DNA from: Akkermansia sp.
GTDB taxonomy: Bacteria; Verrucomicrobiota; Verrucomicrobiia; Verrucomicrobiales; Akkermansiaceae
Length of the DNA stretch: 59,681 nt
Direction: 5' to 3'
Assembly: GCF_020860705.1 (NCBI RefSeq)
Contig: NZ_JAJBTT010000051.1
Coordinates: forward strand, 1 to 59,681
In this document: piece after piece, positions 26,221 through 40,000 of the stretch
How the letters are laid out: each line of letters opens with the position of its first letter
How positions within the stretch are numbered: the stretch's first letter is position 1
The notes under the pieces: generated by a model
What the model was told of the DNA's origin: nothing
Databases searched by the model: none
Seen by the model: the letters and a program-made list of their open reading frames with translations, nothing else
Made by a program: the position numbers and the translations under genes

Positions 26221-26532
26221 ATGGAGGAAAATATAGCTGCTTTGAAAAATCCATTTATATTAAAAAATATAGAAGGAATCCAAGCGGCGCAAAACGCATA
26301 TCTTTGTAAATATTATGAAGAAGAAATGTTTTATGGCATCATTAATATGTATACTATTCGCGAGAGTCGATATATTCATATTATTGGCATGCATGATGAG
26401 ACTACTGGTCAAGTGAAGTTGGTCTTCTTTGATATGACTGATATTTATAAGAAAATTGAGAAAAGGAGTGGGAAAGAGGCGAAGCTGAAAATCAGAAAGT
26501 TGATGGCTCGGCACGAGCCTGTAAAGAAATAA
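26221..26532 (+). CDS. Small unknown protein, paralogue without signal peptide
   Basis: A 103-residue, AT-rich gene homologous to the next gene: shared blocks are 'EGIQAAQNAYL', 'LVFFDMTDIYKKIE' and 'RKLMARHEPVKK'. A TAA stop lies three codons before the ATG, so no in-frame signal peptide is possible, unlike its neighbour. It may be a 5'-truncated duplicate or a cytoplasmic form. The GGAAGAG before the ATG is too close for a good ribosome-binding site. I do not recognise the family. Confidence 0.55.
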   Translation: MEENIAALKNPFILKNIEGIQAAQNAYLCKYYEEEMFYGIINMYTIRESRYIHIIGMHDETTGQVKLVFFDMTDIYKKIEKRSGKEAKLKIRKLMARHEPVKK

Positions 26533-26584
26533 GATATATATTGATTTTATTAAAATAATTTTTTATAAGCAAATCATCAAATTT

Positions 26585-27007
26585 ATGAAATATATTAAGA
26601 AAGTATCGTGGGCAGTATTCTTTGTATCTGTGTCACTTACGGGATATGCGAAAGAGGTGGAATCAACAGATCCTGATAAGACTATAAAGGAGGAACAGGA
26701 AATTGCCAGAAACATGATGAAACTGGTTCTTCTAAAGAATGTCGAAACCCTTGAGGGAATCAAAGCGGCGCAGGATGCTTATCTCAATGAGCATTACAAG
26801 GGCTACGAATTTCGTGGAGGCCATGTATATGGAATGCTTCACGGGCTGTATATTCATGGCATTACTGTCTTTAACAGGGAAGAGCCAGCGAAGACGGTAT
26901 TTTTTGATATGACCGATATCTATAAAAAGCTTGAGCAGTCAAGTGATGAAGCAACCAGGACGAAAGTCAGGGAATTGATGAGAAGACATGCTGATTTAAA
27001 GAAATAA
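26585..27007 (+). CDS. Small exported unknown protein
   Basis: A 140-residue protein with a signal peptide (about residues 1-22, ending GYA), a charged stretch, then the same C-terminal block as the preceding gene: 'LEGIKAAQDAYL', 'TVFFDMTDIYKKLE' and 'RELMRRHADLKK'. It begins 52 bases after its paralogue's stop. Both genes are much more AT-rich than the flanking DNA, which suggests recent acquisition and tandem duplication. The function is unknown. Confidence 0.7.
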   Translation: MKYIKKVSWAVFFVSVSLTGYAKEVESTDPDKTIKEEQEIARNMMKLVLLKNVETLEGIKAAQDAYLNEHYKGYEFRGGHVYGMLHGLYIHGITVFNREEPAKTVFFDMTDIYKKLEQSSDEATRTKVRELMRRHADLKK

Positions 27008-28018
27008 GCTGTTCCGGGAAATAAAAACAAAACTAAGGGAATAGTCATGATTTCGTGGCACGTGTGATGCCGGATCCTGGCAAGAGGGAACAGGCCGTGG
27101 CATTGGAAACGTATGGCAGGAGTTTTGCCGGCGGCCATGAACGAATCTCAAGGACAGCGGTGTGGCCTTTCATAAATTTGCGGGAAGATTTTTAAGACGC
27201 CGGAGTTGTTGCGGGCGCTGGCGCTTTTCAGGAGAGATGGGGTTGGAGGTCGGAGAAAAAGGCTGTTTCTTGTGAGGGATTATATCTCCGCTTGGGTTAT
27301 TCTGATCTTGAAATAAAGTAGTTAACGGGAATACTCCATGTCCTGTTTTGTTTTTTCCAGATGGTTGAGCAACCAAATTGTAAAAAAGCCCAGAAGTGTA
27401 TTTGTTTCCGGTTTGCCGCCTTGATTCATTGTCTGACATGGTTCGTTCAAAGAATGTTTCCATCTGAACAAACAGGGTCGGTTTCGGTCAGCACAGATAT
27501 GGGAATACCGCCATTCATCTGCGTGCATGGTTCCCGGCAGGCTATGTCCGTGCCGGGAGGCTACAGCGTGCATCCGGACCTTGGGTTTCCTCCTTTTTCT
27601 TATGCTTCCACGGGGAAAAGATGGCTTCCTCCGCTTTTCCAGCGGGGACGCGTGTGGTGTTCCACTTTTCCCTTAGAGAAAGTTTTTTTTGTCCTGCTGC
27701 CGATTTTCCTCCATCGGCTTTTTTCGGTTGTGCTCCTTCCTCCCGGCACAAGGTTTGTTATGTCCAGTAGAACAATTCTGACGTGGAGAAAGGCGCCCCG
27801 GCTTTTGTAGATGGTAGAGTAGCATTTATTTCTGCATCCGCGGATTCTTGAATCCGGCTGCCCGTTCCAGGGCCTTTGACGTGAACGCATGCTGTTCTTC
27901 GGAACACTTCGCATGTGCTCAAATACCTGTATGGGCATTTGCTCCTGGTAAAGGCCGTTTTCTCCCCTTCCTTTTAAAATCCCCTATCCCATTTTTAAAC
28001 ACATACCCCATTCCCTTT
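27008..28018. other. Kilobase-long gap upstream of the giant autotransporter
   Basis: Short open frames occur on both strands but none has a recognisable fold, good start or conserved look. It includes GTTTCCGGTTTGCCGCCT near 27406 (also at 15248) and the palindrome CGGATTC..GAATCCG at 27841-27856. The autotransporter frame is open from 27848, but its first 57 codons precede the obvious signal peptide and are probably leader. Promoter elements are not clear. Confidence 0.45.
27841..27856. repeat. Short palindrome upstream of the autotransporter
   Basis: CGGATTC, two bases, GAATCCG. Related palindromes occur at 1-15 and 20614-20628, all in intergenic DNA. Confidence 0.4.
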
Positions 28019-31000
28019 ATGAAATTGAGATTGCCGCTTCTTCTCGCCTCCTTGCTGATGGCCGCCATGGCCACGGTTTCCCGTGCCGATGAATTCACCT
28101 GGTCCTCCACTTCCTCCAGCGCTTTCTGGAAGGAGGCTGCCAACTGGAATCCCGCCGCAGTGCCGGGGCTGAATTATTCCCAGTACGATTCCGTTATTTT
28201 CAACAACATGCTTCCGTCCGCCGCTACCAGCATCACGCTCAGCGGCAGCGTTTCCCTGAGCCAGCTGATCAGTACGGTAGATGATCAGAAGACGCTGACG
28301 CTGACAGGAAGCGGTGCAACAATTTACTTCGGACAGGAAAATCCCGGCATGTCCCTGAACGGCAATATGACGCTGAACCTGAACGTTCCCGTTTCCGCCA
28401 ACCAGGATTTCACCATCATTTCCAAACGCTCCAACGTCATTTTCAACGGCACGTATTCCAATCTTTATCACAACCTGAATGTGGATGCGGACGCCGGCAC
28501 CCGCGTGGAAATGCGCGGAGAGGCCTCGTATATCAATACGCTGACCAAGGACGGTGCAGGAACCCTGGTGCTGGCCGCGGACAACCGCTCTGTTCAGCAA
28601 GTTCATCTTCATGAAGGCGCTCTTCACCTGGGAAGCGACAAGTCCCTGGGGGGAGCCGCTCTGGTGTTGGGCGACAACGATCTCCGCAACCAGGTCGTGT
28701 CTCTCCAGGCGCTTACGAAAGACCTTGTCCTGACCAACGATTTTTCCTGGCTGAATACCAATTTGAATATCACCGGGCAGCATGCCATTACGCTTGCGCC
28801 CCGCAACCAGGTGACGATTGATTTGAACGGAGACAGAAACATCGATACCGAGTTGAATGCCAGCCTGGTGTTCGGCAGCACCGTAGCCACGTCCGGAACG
28901 GGGGGATTCATCAAGTCCGGATTGGGACGTTTTGAAATCCAGGGGACCAGCCATGCGTTCAGTTCCTTTTCCGTCCGGGACGGCGTTGCGGCCATCACCG
29001 CCAGAGGAGCGGATTATGTGCTGGGGGGACCGGCGGAGGACGGGGAAACCCTGCCGCTGGGCACTGGAACCCTTTCCGTCATCGGAGAGAACAGCAGGCT
29101 GGAACTTTCACCGGATGTCGGGCTTGCCGTTTATATCCGGGGAGGGGTCAGCCTGGACCGCGGCGGCGTTTTTGAGCTGATGAATCGCGCGTCCGTGCAT
29201 CTGGAGGAAGGCGCGGAACTGGACGGCGGAACCGCCGGAATTACTCCCACCCTGTTCATTCTGCGGGGAGACGTGTACTTTGACGAGGGGACTGCGTCCC
29301 ATCTTCCCAATGTCCAGTTCGGTTCCTCCTCTACTTTGTACGGCTCCGGCCTGCAAGGCTCTTTTGGCAAGCTGACATTCGGTTTCCAAGAGCTTTCCGG
29401 GGATACCGTCACGCTGGATTCCTCCCTAGGCGGCCTGTTTGCCGGGAAAGCCTCTATTTCCAACCATTCCAAATTGATCTTGGGCGCGGACGGACAGGTG
29501 GGGGGAGAGCCGTCCCTTTCCCTGGGGACAACCTCCACGCTGGATACGCGGGGATTTTCCGCCTCCTTTTCAGATTTGTCCTGGACTTCCAGCACCGTCT
29601 GGGCGGACAGGTCCACCATCGTGCTGAGCAATGGAACAGGTTCGGGCGGCGGCATTCTGCATTTTACCGGCAACAGCCTTTCCGGAGGCGCCGGGCACCT
29701 GGTGCTGGAAGGCTGGCAGGACGGGCACGACCAGATTCTTTTCAACCATGACGTCAGCGGGGAATCCTGGTTTTCCCGGGTGCATTTCCTGGGCTACAAC
29801 GATGAAATGGCCCTTGAGGTTGTCGCGCGGGGAGACGCGTATGAGTTGCGCCCCTCCTCCCTGAATACGGAGGGTGTTTATACGTGGACCGGGCAGGCCT
29901 ACCTGGGCGAAGGAATCAGCAAGTCCACCAATACGAATGCCGTTTTCGGCGGGAACTGGGATGCCAACCGGGCGCCTTCCGGAGCGGGAGCGGAGATGGT
30001 GTTTGCCAATCTTGACCCCTATTTGCGGGGCAAAAGCATTAAGCTGAACTCCCCGTCGGGACAATTTGTCGTCGGGAGGATGACCATTGCGGACGACGTG
30101 GCCGGGTCCTTTTCCCTCAGCGGGAACGACGTTCTGGTTTTTGACAACAACGGCAGCCAGGCGGAATTGTACATGGGCATTCAAAACAATGCTTACAGCA
30201 TTTCCAATAATATTCTGATCGGAGAGAACGGCCTGAAGTTCATCGGTAAAAACAGCAAGATGCAGATATTCGGCGCCCTGCAGGGGAACGGAAATTTGGT
30301 GATCACAGGCGAATCCGGCATTCTGGAACTCCGGAAGAAGGATAACACGGATTACCACGGGGACGTCATTCTGGAGTCCGGAACACTGATGTTGACCGAT
30401 AACGGCGTGCTGGGCACCGGCTCCCTGATTATCGAGGGCGGAGCGCTGGGCCGCAACGGCAATTCCGCGGAACTCCGCAACCGGCTTGTCATCAATAATG
30501 ATTTCAGGCTTGCCCAGGGCACCGTAACGTTCATTTCTTCCGGTGATTCCGCCAGGGACGCGGTTCATCTCAGCCGCGTGTTGACCATTTCCGGCAGCGG
30601 CAGCCTGTATTTCAAGGAAGGCCGTGACCTTCAAGGCGAAGGGGGGCTGGTACTGGGGCCGCCCACGGGTGGAGTGGTGAGCATTTACAATTTTTCCAAT
30701 AACAACGATTTCAGCGGCGGCCTGACCCTGCACGGCAATACGCTGTACGCGGCGGACGCCACCGGCACGGACGGATTGAATTACATGGTGTTCGGGGAAC
30801 GCCAGGATAATGCCAATTACGCCGGAACGGGAAATATTACTTTTGCGAGCAGCGGCAATTTTTACATCCGGGGCGGTGAGCAGACGATTGTGGATTTCCG
30901 GAACGGAGTCACCGTTTCCGGAAGCGGCGGCACCGTGTGGCTGCAGGGAAAGTCGCAGGAGGTCCGGCTGAGCGACGTCAACTTCGGAGGTTCCATGACC

Positions 31001-34000
31001 ATCAATTCCTACGGCAGGCAGGTCTTGAAGATAGGGCAGGTCGATTTTCTCAACAGCGGATCCTCCACCCTGATCCTGAGCATGGACCGCCATGATTCGG
31101 GTTCTGTGGCAGGAAATGTCTCCGTCCGCTCCCTGAACGGCGGCGAGGTTAGTTTGGATGGGCTTTTAAGGTTGATGATCAACGGAATAGGTTATACCTC
31201 CACCTTGGAGGACTCAATCAACCATGTCAGCGCCTCCAATGTAAGGCTTTCCAGCGGGCGGCTCGCCTTGACGCGGGACAACCAGATTCAGGGACTGCGT
31301 GCAGGGGAATACGCCACTCTGGATTTGTACGGAGGCTCCATTATCAGCTCGCAGGGGGGCAGCAATACGTTCAGCACGCTGACCATCAACGGTGCCGCTA
31401 CCATGGAGCTGGGTTCCGGCGGGGAGTTGACCTTCAGCAAAGTCGGTTCCTGGGGCACCAGCAGCGGATTGCCCTACCTACTCAATATAGAAAATACCTC
31501 CGGTACCTGGAATACGCCGGGCAGTCCGGACGTTTCATCGGAACATGTCTGGTTTTTGACGGCAAACGCCCTGACGGCGGACCAGCTCAACCAGGTGGCT
31601 TTTACCGGATACACCCGCGGGGCGGAGCTTTATTACCATGAGGATTTGAAGAAATGGGAATTGCTTCCGAACGGAGACGCCGCTTTTGAATGGACTGGCG
31701 GCGGGGGAACTGACAGCCGGTCCTGGTCGCTTACCGCCAATTGGTTCGGCGGCAAGGTGCCGGTCGCCCGCGGCAATATTGCTATTTTCCGGGACCAGGA
31801 TACGGAGCTGGACCAGAAGACGATTTTGCTGACGGAGGACGTCACTCTTTCCCAGATCAATTTTGAAGGAGCCAAATCCACGAATTTTTCCATTGATTCC
31901 TCCTCTGACAGTCAACGGGAGGTGTTGACGTGGGAAGGGCTGGGAAACGCTCCCGCCAAGATTTTCATGGCTGGAGCCATGTCTCCCGACATCCGGGCCG
32001 ACATGGTCATCGGCTCCAACGGACTGCTGGTCAGCCACAGCGCCTACAACCAGACACTTGTGCTGAGCGGACGGATCGGCAACACGGCCGACGGTTCTTC
32101 CGGCGCCCTGATTCTGGAGGGGAGCGCTTCCAAGGGTTCTTTGAATACCATCAGCCTCCAGGGAGACAACACGTTCACCGGAGGCGTCATCCAGAGAGGC
32201 GGAAGGCTGGAGATCACGCATGACCACGCGCTGGGGACGGGTTCCTATACCGTGGACGGAGAAGGCCGCTTCGGAGGGAAGGACCTCGTCGGCAATACGA
32301 CCCGGACGGTAGGAAACGATCTTCATTTGAAAGCCACGAACGGCGATGACGGCAAATCCTGGATTCTCATCGGCAATATTACGTTCAACGATGCCGACGC
32401 TTCCGATGTGGACGGCTTCCTGTACGGCCCGCGCCAGACGGTTTCCGCGGATTTCGGGGCCACGCTGACCTTCGGAGAGAATTACACGGTTGCGGACGCG
32501 GACGGAAACGTCCCCTCCATGCTGGAGTTCAAAACCACGTCCACTACTTCCCTCACGGGCGTTTTTCTGGGACAGAACACTTTTTCCGGAGGCGTCACCG
32601 GGACGGGAGGCGGGACAGTCACACTCAAGGTAGGTTCCAGCAGCATCCTGAACGATCCGGCCCATCCGGAGGCGGGCATCAAGTCCGGCCCCCTGGGCAC
32701 GGGAACCATCTTTTTCGGCAACGGACGTTACCACAGTCTGGGCGTTTACTCGCCTGACGCCACTACCGCTGTTCATTACGTCCTTCACAATGATATTGAA
32801 CTGGGAACCTCGGAAGATTTGAGATTCATGGGGGGCAAAGGCTCCCTGACTCTGGATTCCGTCCATTCCCTGGATTTCGGCTCCACGGACAGAACCCTGT
32901 ACACCGGGCAGTATTATGCCGGGGGGCAGACTCCCACCATGCTGATTATCAATTCCCGCGTGGACGCCTCCCAGGCTGCCGTCGCGGTGCGGGGGACCGA
33001 GTTCGTCCGTTTCTCCAATCCGGACAACGTTTTCAAGGATTTTAGCATCGGAGTAAAAGAATACGATTATAATAGTCTGGAAGGACGCGTGTCCCTCGGC
33101 GCCGACAATGTGCTGGGAGACCAGGCCATAGGCGTTTACGCCTGGACCAGCGCCACGGCGGCTTCCCAATCCTGCTTGGAGGCTTATTCGGGGGAAGCGG
33201 GGCGGTCCGTGCGCACGCTCGGCAACCTGTTCCGTTTCCATGCAGGGCTTATCTTTTCCTCCCTGGTTGAGGAAGGAGGCCTTCCCGGCGGGACACAACC
33301 GGGAGGAACCGTTACCCTGAACCTGAACGGTACGGGAGCTTCCGATCTGAACGACGGGCTTTCCTACAACCAGCGGAAATTCACGGTCAACAGTACGGAA
33401 ACCGGGTGGAACAGCAGGATTTACAACAGCGTGATCGTTTCCTTCGCGGAAACGCACGACCTGACCAACGGCGGTATTCTGGCGGACGGCAATGCCACCA
33501 ATTACAAGGCCTGGCAGGACGGCCGGGGGGGAGAATTGGAGTTGCTGGGCACCAAAACGTTTTCAGGTTATACGGATGACGGCCACGGCAGCCGCTTCCT
33601 CGGTACGGGCTATGATCCGGACAGCAGCCATTACGCGCTGGTCATCGGCAATTACGGCCTGGTTACCACCACGCTGGTGGACAAGGACATGGTCATCGGC
33701 GCGATGGCGGACGACAACCGCATCACCCCCTTCGGCCAGGGGGAAATCCTGCTGAACGGACTCAACGGGCTTCTGCTGGTGCGCACGGGCGACCAGAAGA
33801 AGAACGTTTATCTGGAAGACGGCCTTTTTGAAATGGCGCGCGGAACGTTTGAGGTCACCGGCGGAGGCAGTCTTCTGCTAGGCCGCAAGGGGGACGGAAC
33901 GGCCTTTGACCAGACCCTGGCAGGCAGGAACGGACAGGCCGGGCAGGGCATGATTTCTGCGAGCGGCGGCAGCCGGATCGTCGTTGACGCCGGGGACAGG

Positions 34001-37000
34001 AACGTTACGCTCAGGGCGTACATGGGCGGGGACGTCACCCTGCTTTCAGGCACGCTGAACCTGGCCCTGGAAAAGGCGCTGGGCTCCGTGACGGACATGA
34101 CGTTCAACGGAGGAACGCTGGCCCTGAACAGGATGAGCCAGTCCCTGGGAACGGGAAGCACCCTGTCTTTGGGCAGTTCCTCCATGTCCACGCTGGACTT
34201 CGGCGGCACGGCCGCCTCCGGAAACGTGGTGATGGAAGCGGGACACCTGGGAGACTGGGATGAAAACGGTACGCTCATCATCAAGGGCTGGAAGGGCAAC
34301 ATCGCCGGCGGGGGAAGAAGCCAGCTTCTGCTGACCGGCTACGGCGCGGACAGCCCCAAGTACATCGGCAATATTTCCTTTGAAGGATACAGCACCGGAG
34401 CCCGGATTGTCTGGGTGGACGGCCATTACGAGATTCTGCCGTACGCCGCCACCTACGTTTGGACGGGCGCCCGGGGCAGTTCCTGGGACGACCAGGGAGA
34501 CTGGAAGGACGGCCAGGTGCCGAATATTATCAACGCTTCCGTCACGTTCGGCAATGAAACGCTTGATTCCAGTACCGTCGCCGTACTGACGGCGGACCGG
34601 ACCGTGGGCGACCTGAAATTCAGCGGTACGCGGAACCAGCAGTTTGAAATCAGGGGCTCCGTCGGCGGCATCACTCTGGTTCTGGCCCAGACGCCCGAAT
34701 CCGGATTCGACGCCGGGATTGAAATGACGGGCAATTCAGACGCCCTTATTTCCACCAATATCCGCCTGGACAGCCATTTGAAGATTTCCAACGAGGAAGG
34801 GGCGGACCTGGAAATCAGCGGGACCGTTTTCCATGCCAGTGCTTCCACATACAGGATCAGCAAAAACGGCGGCGGCGTCCTGACGTTGAGCGGCAACAGC
34901 ACGTTCAGCGGGGGATTCGTCCTGAATGAAGGCACGCTGCGGATCAACCAGGACGAACGCCTGACCAACCAGAGCGTTTCTTCCGGAGCCGCAGGCACGG
35001 GCGTTCTGACGCTGCGGGGTGGTGCGCTGGAAGCCTGGCGGCAGGACCGGACGCTCAGTAATGAAGTTGTCATGAGCGGAAACGTCGCCATAGACGGCTC
35101 CCATTCTCTTTTGCTGGACCACCGCGGCGGCAATTCCAGCCGCATTGCCGGGGACGTGGTGATCACGGTAGCTTCTTCAGCCTCGCTGATTATCGGCGAC
35201 GGCCATCATTTCTCCTGTGACGGCAACATAACTAAGGGAGGGTTGGGACTCTTGGAATGGCGTAGTACACTGGACAATACGCTGTCCCGCGGAGTCCGCC
35301 TGAACAGCGGGACCTTGGTGCTGTCGGCAGACAACAATTACTCCGGGGGAACGGAAATGGCAGGAGGAATACTGGCCATTTCCCGGAATTCCTCCCTGGG
35401 TAATGCCGGCAGCGCCATTGAGGTCCTGGGGGATTCCACCCTGCGGATTGACCGCAGCCTGACCGGAGTGATGAATAATTTCTCCCTGTCCGCCGGAACG
35501 GCATTGACTGTCCAGACGGCGGACAGCGGTTCTTCCGCCACGGATGCCGTGCTGGCCGGCGCCATGTCCGGAGAGGGCATGCTGGTCAAGACCGGAGGTG
35601 GCTCCCTGATTCTGACCGGCCGGAACAGCTTTACCGGAGGGGCGGAGGTGAGGGAAGGCGTTCTGCAGCTGGGCAACGGCGGGGCAGGAGCCGGTTTCTC
35701 TGCCGATGCCAGCCTGGCGGCAGGAACGCAGTTCGTGTTCAACCACAGCGACCGCATGGATTATGCCGGAAGCGTCAGCGGGCGGGGAATTCTCGTCAAG
35801 CGGGGAACGGGCCAGCTTGTCCTGTCCGGGAGCAGCGCCTTTACGGGCGGGAGCATCCTGGAGGGCGGCACGCTCACCGTGGCCCACGACCAAGCCCTGG
35901 GAGACGGAGTCCTGACGATGAACGATGGCACTGTTCTGGATTACGGCCAGGGCATTGTGCTGGGGAATGCCGTCTCCATCAACGGCAGCGGCCTGCTGAA
36001 CGTGGACGAAGGAAAGACGGCCGTCCAGCAGGGAATCATCATCGGCGGCGATGTTGAAAAAACGGGAGCAGGCACGCTGGTGCTTACCGGAGAGAATACC
36101 TACCGCGGCGCAACTTCCGTTCAGGGAGGGACCCTGCAGCTGGGGGATGGAGGCCGGACCGGTTCCATCCTCTCCATGGCCGATCCCTCCCTTTCCCTCA
36201 CCGTGGCTTCAGGAGCGGCCCTTGCCTTCCACCGCAGTGACGATATCCATTACCAGGGAACGGTGGAAGGGGAAGGCAGGCTCATCCAGAGGGGAGACGG
36301 AACGTTACTGGTGACTGGCGCACAGGGATATACCGGCGGCAGTGTCGTGGAAAACGGCACTCTTAAAATTACCGGAGAGGGGGCGCTGAACGGTTCCGTT
36401 CTCATCAACGGGGGCGCGGTCTTCCACATCGGCAGCCAGGACGCTCCCTATACTCTTGTGAACGATATCCTGGGAGAAGGCACCCTGGTCATTGATCTTT
36501 CGGAAAACCGCCGGAAGGAAAACGGTGGCCCGCTGCAATTCTCCTTCGGCAGCCGTGCCGCAGACCTTGGAAAAGATTTCACCGGAACCGTGGAAATGCG
36601 GAATACGGCCTACGTGATTGACGAACAAACGGAACTGTTCATGAACGGGGACAGCGTCTCCCATCTGAAGACGGCCGCCGGTAGCGTGGGCTCCCTGCAA
36701 GCCGTAGCTCAGGAGGAGCCGGTCCTGCGCGCCAGAACGGTGCAGGGAACGGTGAATTTTTCCGGCGGGGAAATGAACTGGGCCCTGGATACGGACAACG
36801 AGGCTGCCGCCTGGTTGAAGGCCGGTTCCATCACCCTGACGGAGAATACGGATTTTAACCTGAATCTCAGTGAACATGCCGTTTACGACGGAGGGAGGCT
36901 GTCCTTCTTTGACGGAACGGGAACGGTGCTGCTTGCGGAAAGCGGAACCGCTGTCACCGGAGGCGATCTGTGGACCCTGTCCGGCGTGCGTCTGGGCGGG

Positions 37001-40000
37001 AAATCCCAGGCAGAACTTCAGGCAGTGCGGCAGGGGATTGTGCAGGGCGGCGCGGAAGTTGCCCGCGGCGTTACTTCATGGTCGGCAGGCACGGAGGACG
37101 GAACGCGCCTGGTGGCCTACCGGGAGCTTTCCCGGGTGGAAATTTACAACGGGAGCACCCTTTCGGTTGTGCTGGATACGGATGACATTTCCCGTGAACT
37201 GGACGTCGCGCTGGGAGACTATACCCTGGAATCCCTGCTGGCGGACGGGAATGACCCCGCTCTGGAGAACAGGACAGGTTCCGGCCATGTCAGCTTCAGG
37301 GACGCTGCCGGAGACCGCGGCATCCTGTTGAGCGGAACCAACAGCTATACGGGAACGACGACGATTGAGGACGGCACCAGGCTGGTCCTGGGCAGCGATT
37401 CCGCCCTGGGAGGAGCTGGACGCCATACTTCCCTGCTCATCGCGGATTCCGAAAATGCCGTGCTTGACCTGAACGGCCATGCGGCTTACACGGGAGGCGT
37501 CAGCGTCGGCCACGGGGGCGGCATTTTTCTGGGAACCGGAAACGGCGGGGAAGGCGTTCTGACCATCGGCGCGAATACGGAGGACGGAGCGCCGTCCGTC
37601 GCCGGGGGCGGCACCATCTCCGGAGACGGTGCGCTTGCCGGCGCCGGATCGCTTCATTTGAACCTGGGCATGCTGACCATTTCCGGGGCCAATGATTCCG
37701 TACAGGCTGAGACGGAGGTGGGCCGGGACGCCACCCTCCTGCTGACCCATGCAAATGCTCTGGGCAAGGGGGATTCCGCCGGCTCCATTGCCGTGGAAGG
37801 ACTGCTGCAAATCAATGCGGACGGAACCCTGGACAACATGGTGGCCGGGTCCGCTGCCGGAACGTGGGAAAAGCTGGGAACGGGAAGGCTCGTCTCGGGA
37901 CGTGACCACACGTTCGCGGGAACCGTTTCCGTTGCGGACGGAACGCTGGCGCTGCTGGGCAGCAATCATTTCTTCCGGCAGGTCAACCTGCAGGACGGGG
38001 CCGTTCTGGAGCTGGGGCAGAGCGCCTCCGCCGGGAACGCCCTGATCAGCATGGAAGGCCGTTCCGGCACCATCCGCGCGCTGAACGACCTCCAGTGGTC
38101 CAATGCCATTTCTCTGGGACAGGAGCGGGGCATTCTGGATACGAACGGTTGCGCCGTTACGGCGGGCGGAACCATCAGCGGCCAGGGAATTCTGGCCGTT
38201 ACCGGAGGAGGCACGCTGAATATCCACAGCCAGAATACGTATGCGGGCGGTACCGCCATCACAGGCGGCGGGGCCTTGCGCCGCGCTTCCGGCACCCGCG
38301 TGGTGCTTGGGGAGGGAGGGGACCGCGGCCTGGGCACCGGACTGGTGACCCTGGCGGACGGAAGCCTGCTGGAATTGGCCTTCTCTGACAAAACCTTTTT
38401 CAACCGCCTGGCGGGGACCGCAGCGGAAACGGTTCTGGTCAGCGGACGCGGGGTGACGCTGGACGCGGACAACAGCGCGTTTGCGGGCACCTGGGAAATT
38501 ACGGGCGGAGCCCTTGCTTCCGGAACGCTGCGGAACGCCGCTTCTCCGGACCACGTTCTCAACAATCTCGGCACGGGCAGTTCCATTTTCCTGAACGGCG
38601 GGGAATTAACCCTCTCCGGAACGAATGCGGAAGACGAGGATCTGTTGTTTGCCAACAAGCTGTACGGCAACGGCATTCTCCATGCCGTGCTGGGTACGCA
38701 GGACAGCCGGTTCTCCTTTGACACGGACCGGGGACCGGAGGGGAATTCTTTTACAGGAACCCTGGACATGAAGAACGGAACGTATGCCTTTTCCACAGCG
38801 GATGCTTCCGGCCAGGGCGTTCTTCAGCACGGAACGCTGGAGCTTTCTACTTCCGGTTCGGGCCGGGGCTCCACCGTCATTGATGGCAATTACAGGATAG
38901 GCGGATTGACCATGGACGGAGGCGTTCTCAAGGTGGGCACCGACGCCAAAGGAGTCCCGGCAGGCATGCTGACCGTGGACGACCTGAATGTGGACGGCGG
39001 CGGAACGGTCGCCATGCGCATTCCCCAGTCCATCCATGTGACGGATGCCAAAGGCACCCTCTTTGACGACAACCATGACGCGGCGGCCTACCAGCAGCAG
39101 GTGGTGCGGGCGGAAGGCACGGCTTTGCCCGTCCATGGCGCCCAGCTTTCCTTCACCAATGAGGATGGCAGCGTCACCGGGAATCCGGGCATCAGGCAGT
39201 ACGTGCAGCTGACTGACTCCGGCAGACGGGAAGTGGCCGAGGCCGTCTATGACTACATCATGACGGTGAAGACGGACGCCACCCCGGATTCCGGAGAAAA
39301 CGGCATCTATCTGGGCTACGGCCTGAGCCGCATCAATTCCTACACGGCCGGCACGCTCTACCAGCTGGCCAACACCGCGGAAAGCAGCAACGTGATGGGC
39401 GCCCAGCTCACCAGCACGGCCAGGGGAGAGGAAGCCGGAGCGCCTTCCGTGGGAGGAGGCTTTGAATTCCACGCCTTTGACGACGGGGAACACGGCATCA
39501 TCATCGCCAACGCCGCCAATAACTACACGGGCAAAACCCTGGTGAGCAGGGGAAAAGTCACCTACGGCGCCAACAACGCCTTTGGCAATACCAGTGAGCT
39601 GGAACTGGCCGCCGGAACGAAGGTGGACATGAACGGCAAGACCCAGACCGGGGACCGCCATTTCATCGGCGGCCTGACCATGACCGGAGCCGGAGCGGAA
39701 CTCCTGATAAACGGGGGACAACTGGAAGTGCGCGGCTCAGCCGCCCTCTCCGGCAGTACGGTGGACCTGGGAAATGCTTCCGGCAGGCTCGTTCTCACGG
39801 GAGCCGCTGTGCTGGACAATGACGCTCTGATGAACCTTCAAGGCGGCCAGGCCACGCTGGGCGGAACGGCAACCGTGGACCACGGCAGCAGTATTCTGCT
39901 GGAAGGAGGCACCCTGGCTATCGCCGGGGAAATGACCGTCGCCAACGGAAGTTTCCTGCACCTGGGTGGGACGACCGGAGGGGATCTCTCCCTGCTGGGC

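Noticed and set aside
27361..27810. A 149-codon frame upstream of the autotransporter
   Set aside because: No family resemblance, no ribosome-binding site, and competing frames on the other strand of similar length.
27848..28018. N-terminal extension of the giant autotransporter
   Set aside because: The 57 extra residues precede a normal signal peptide and would hide it. The start at 28019 is preferred.
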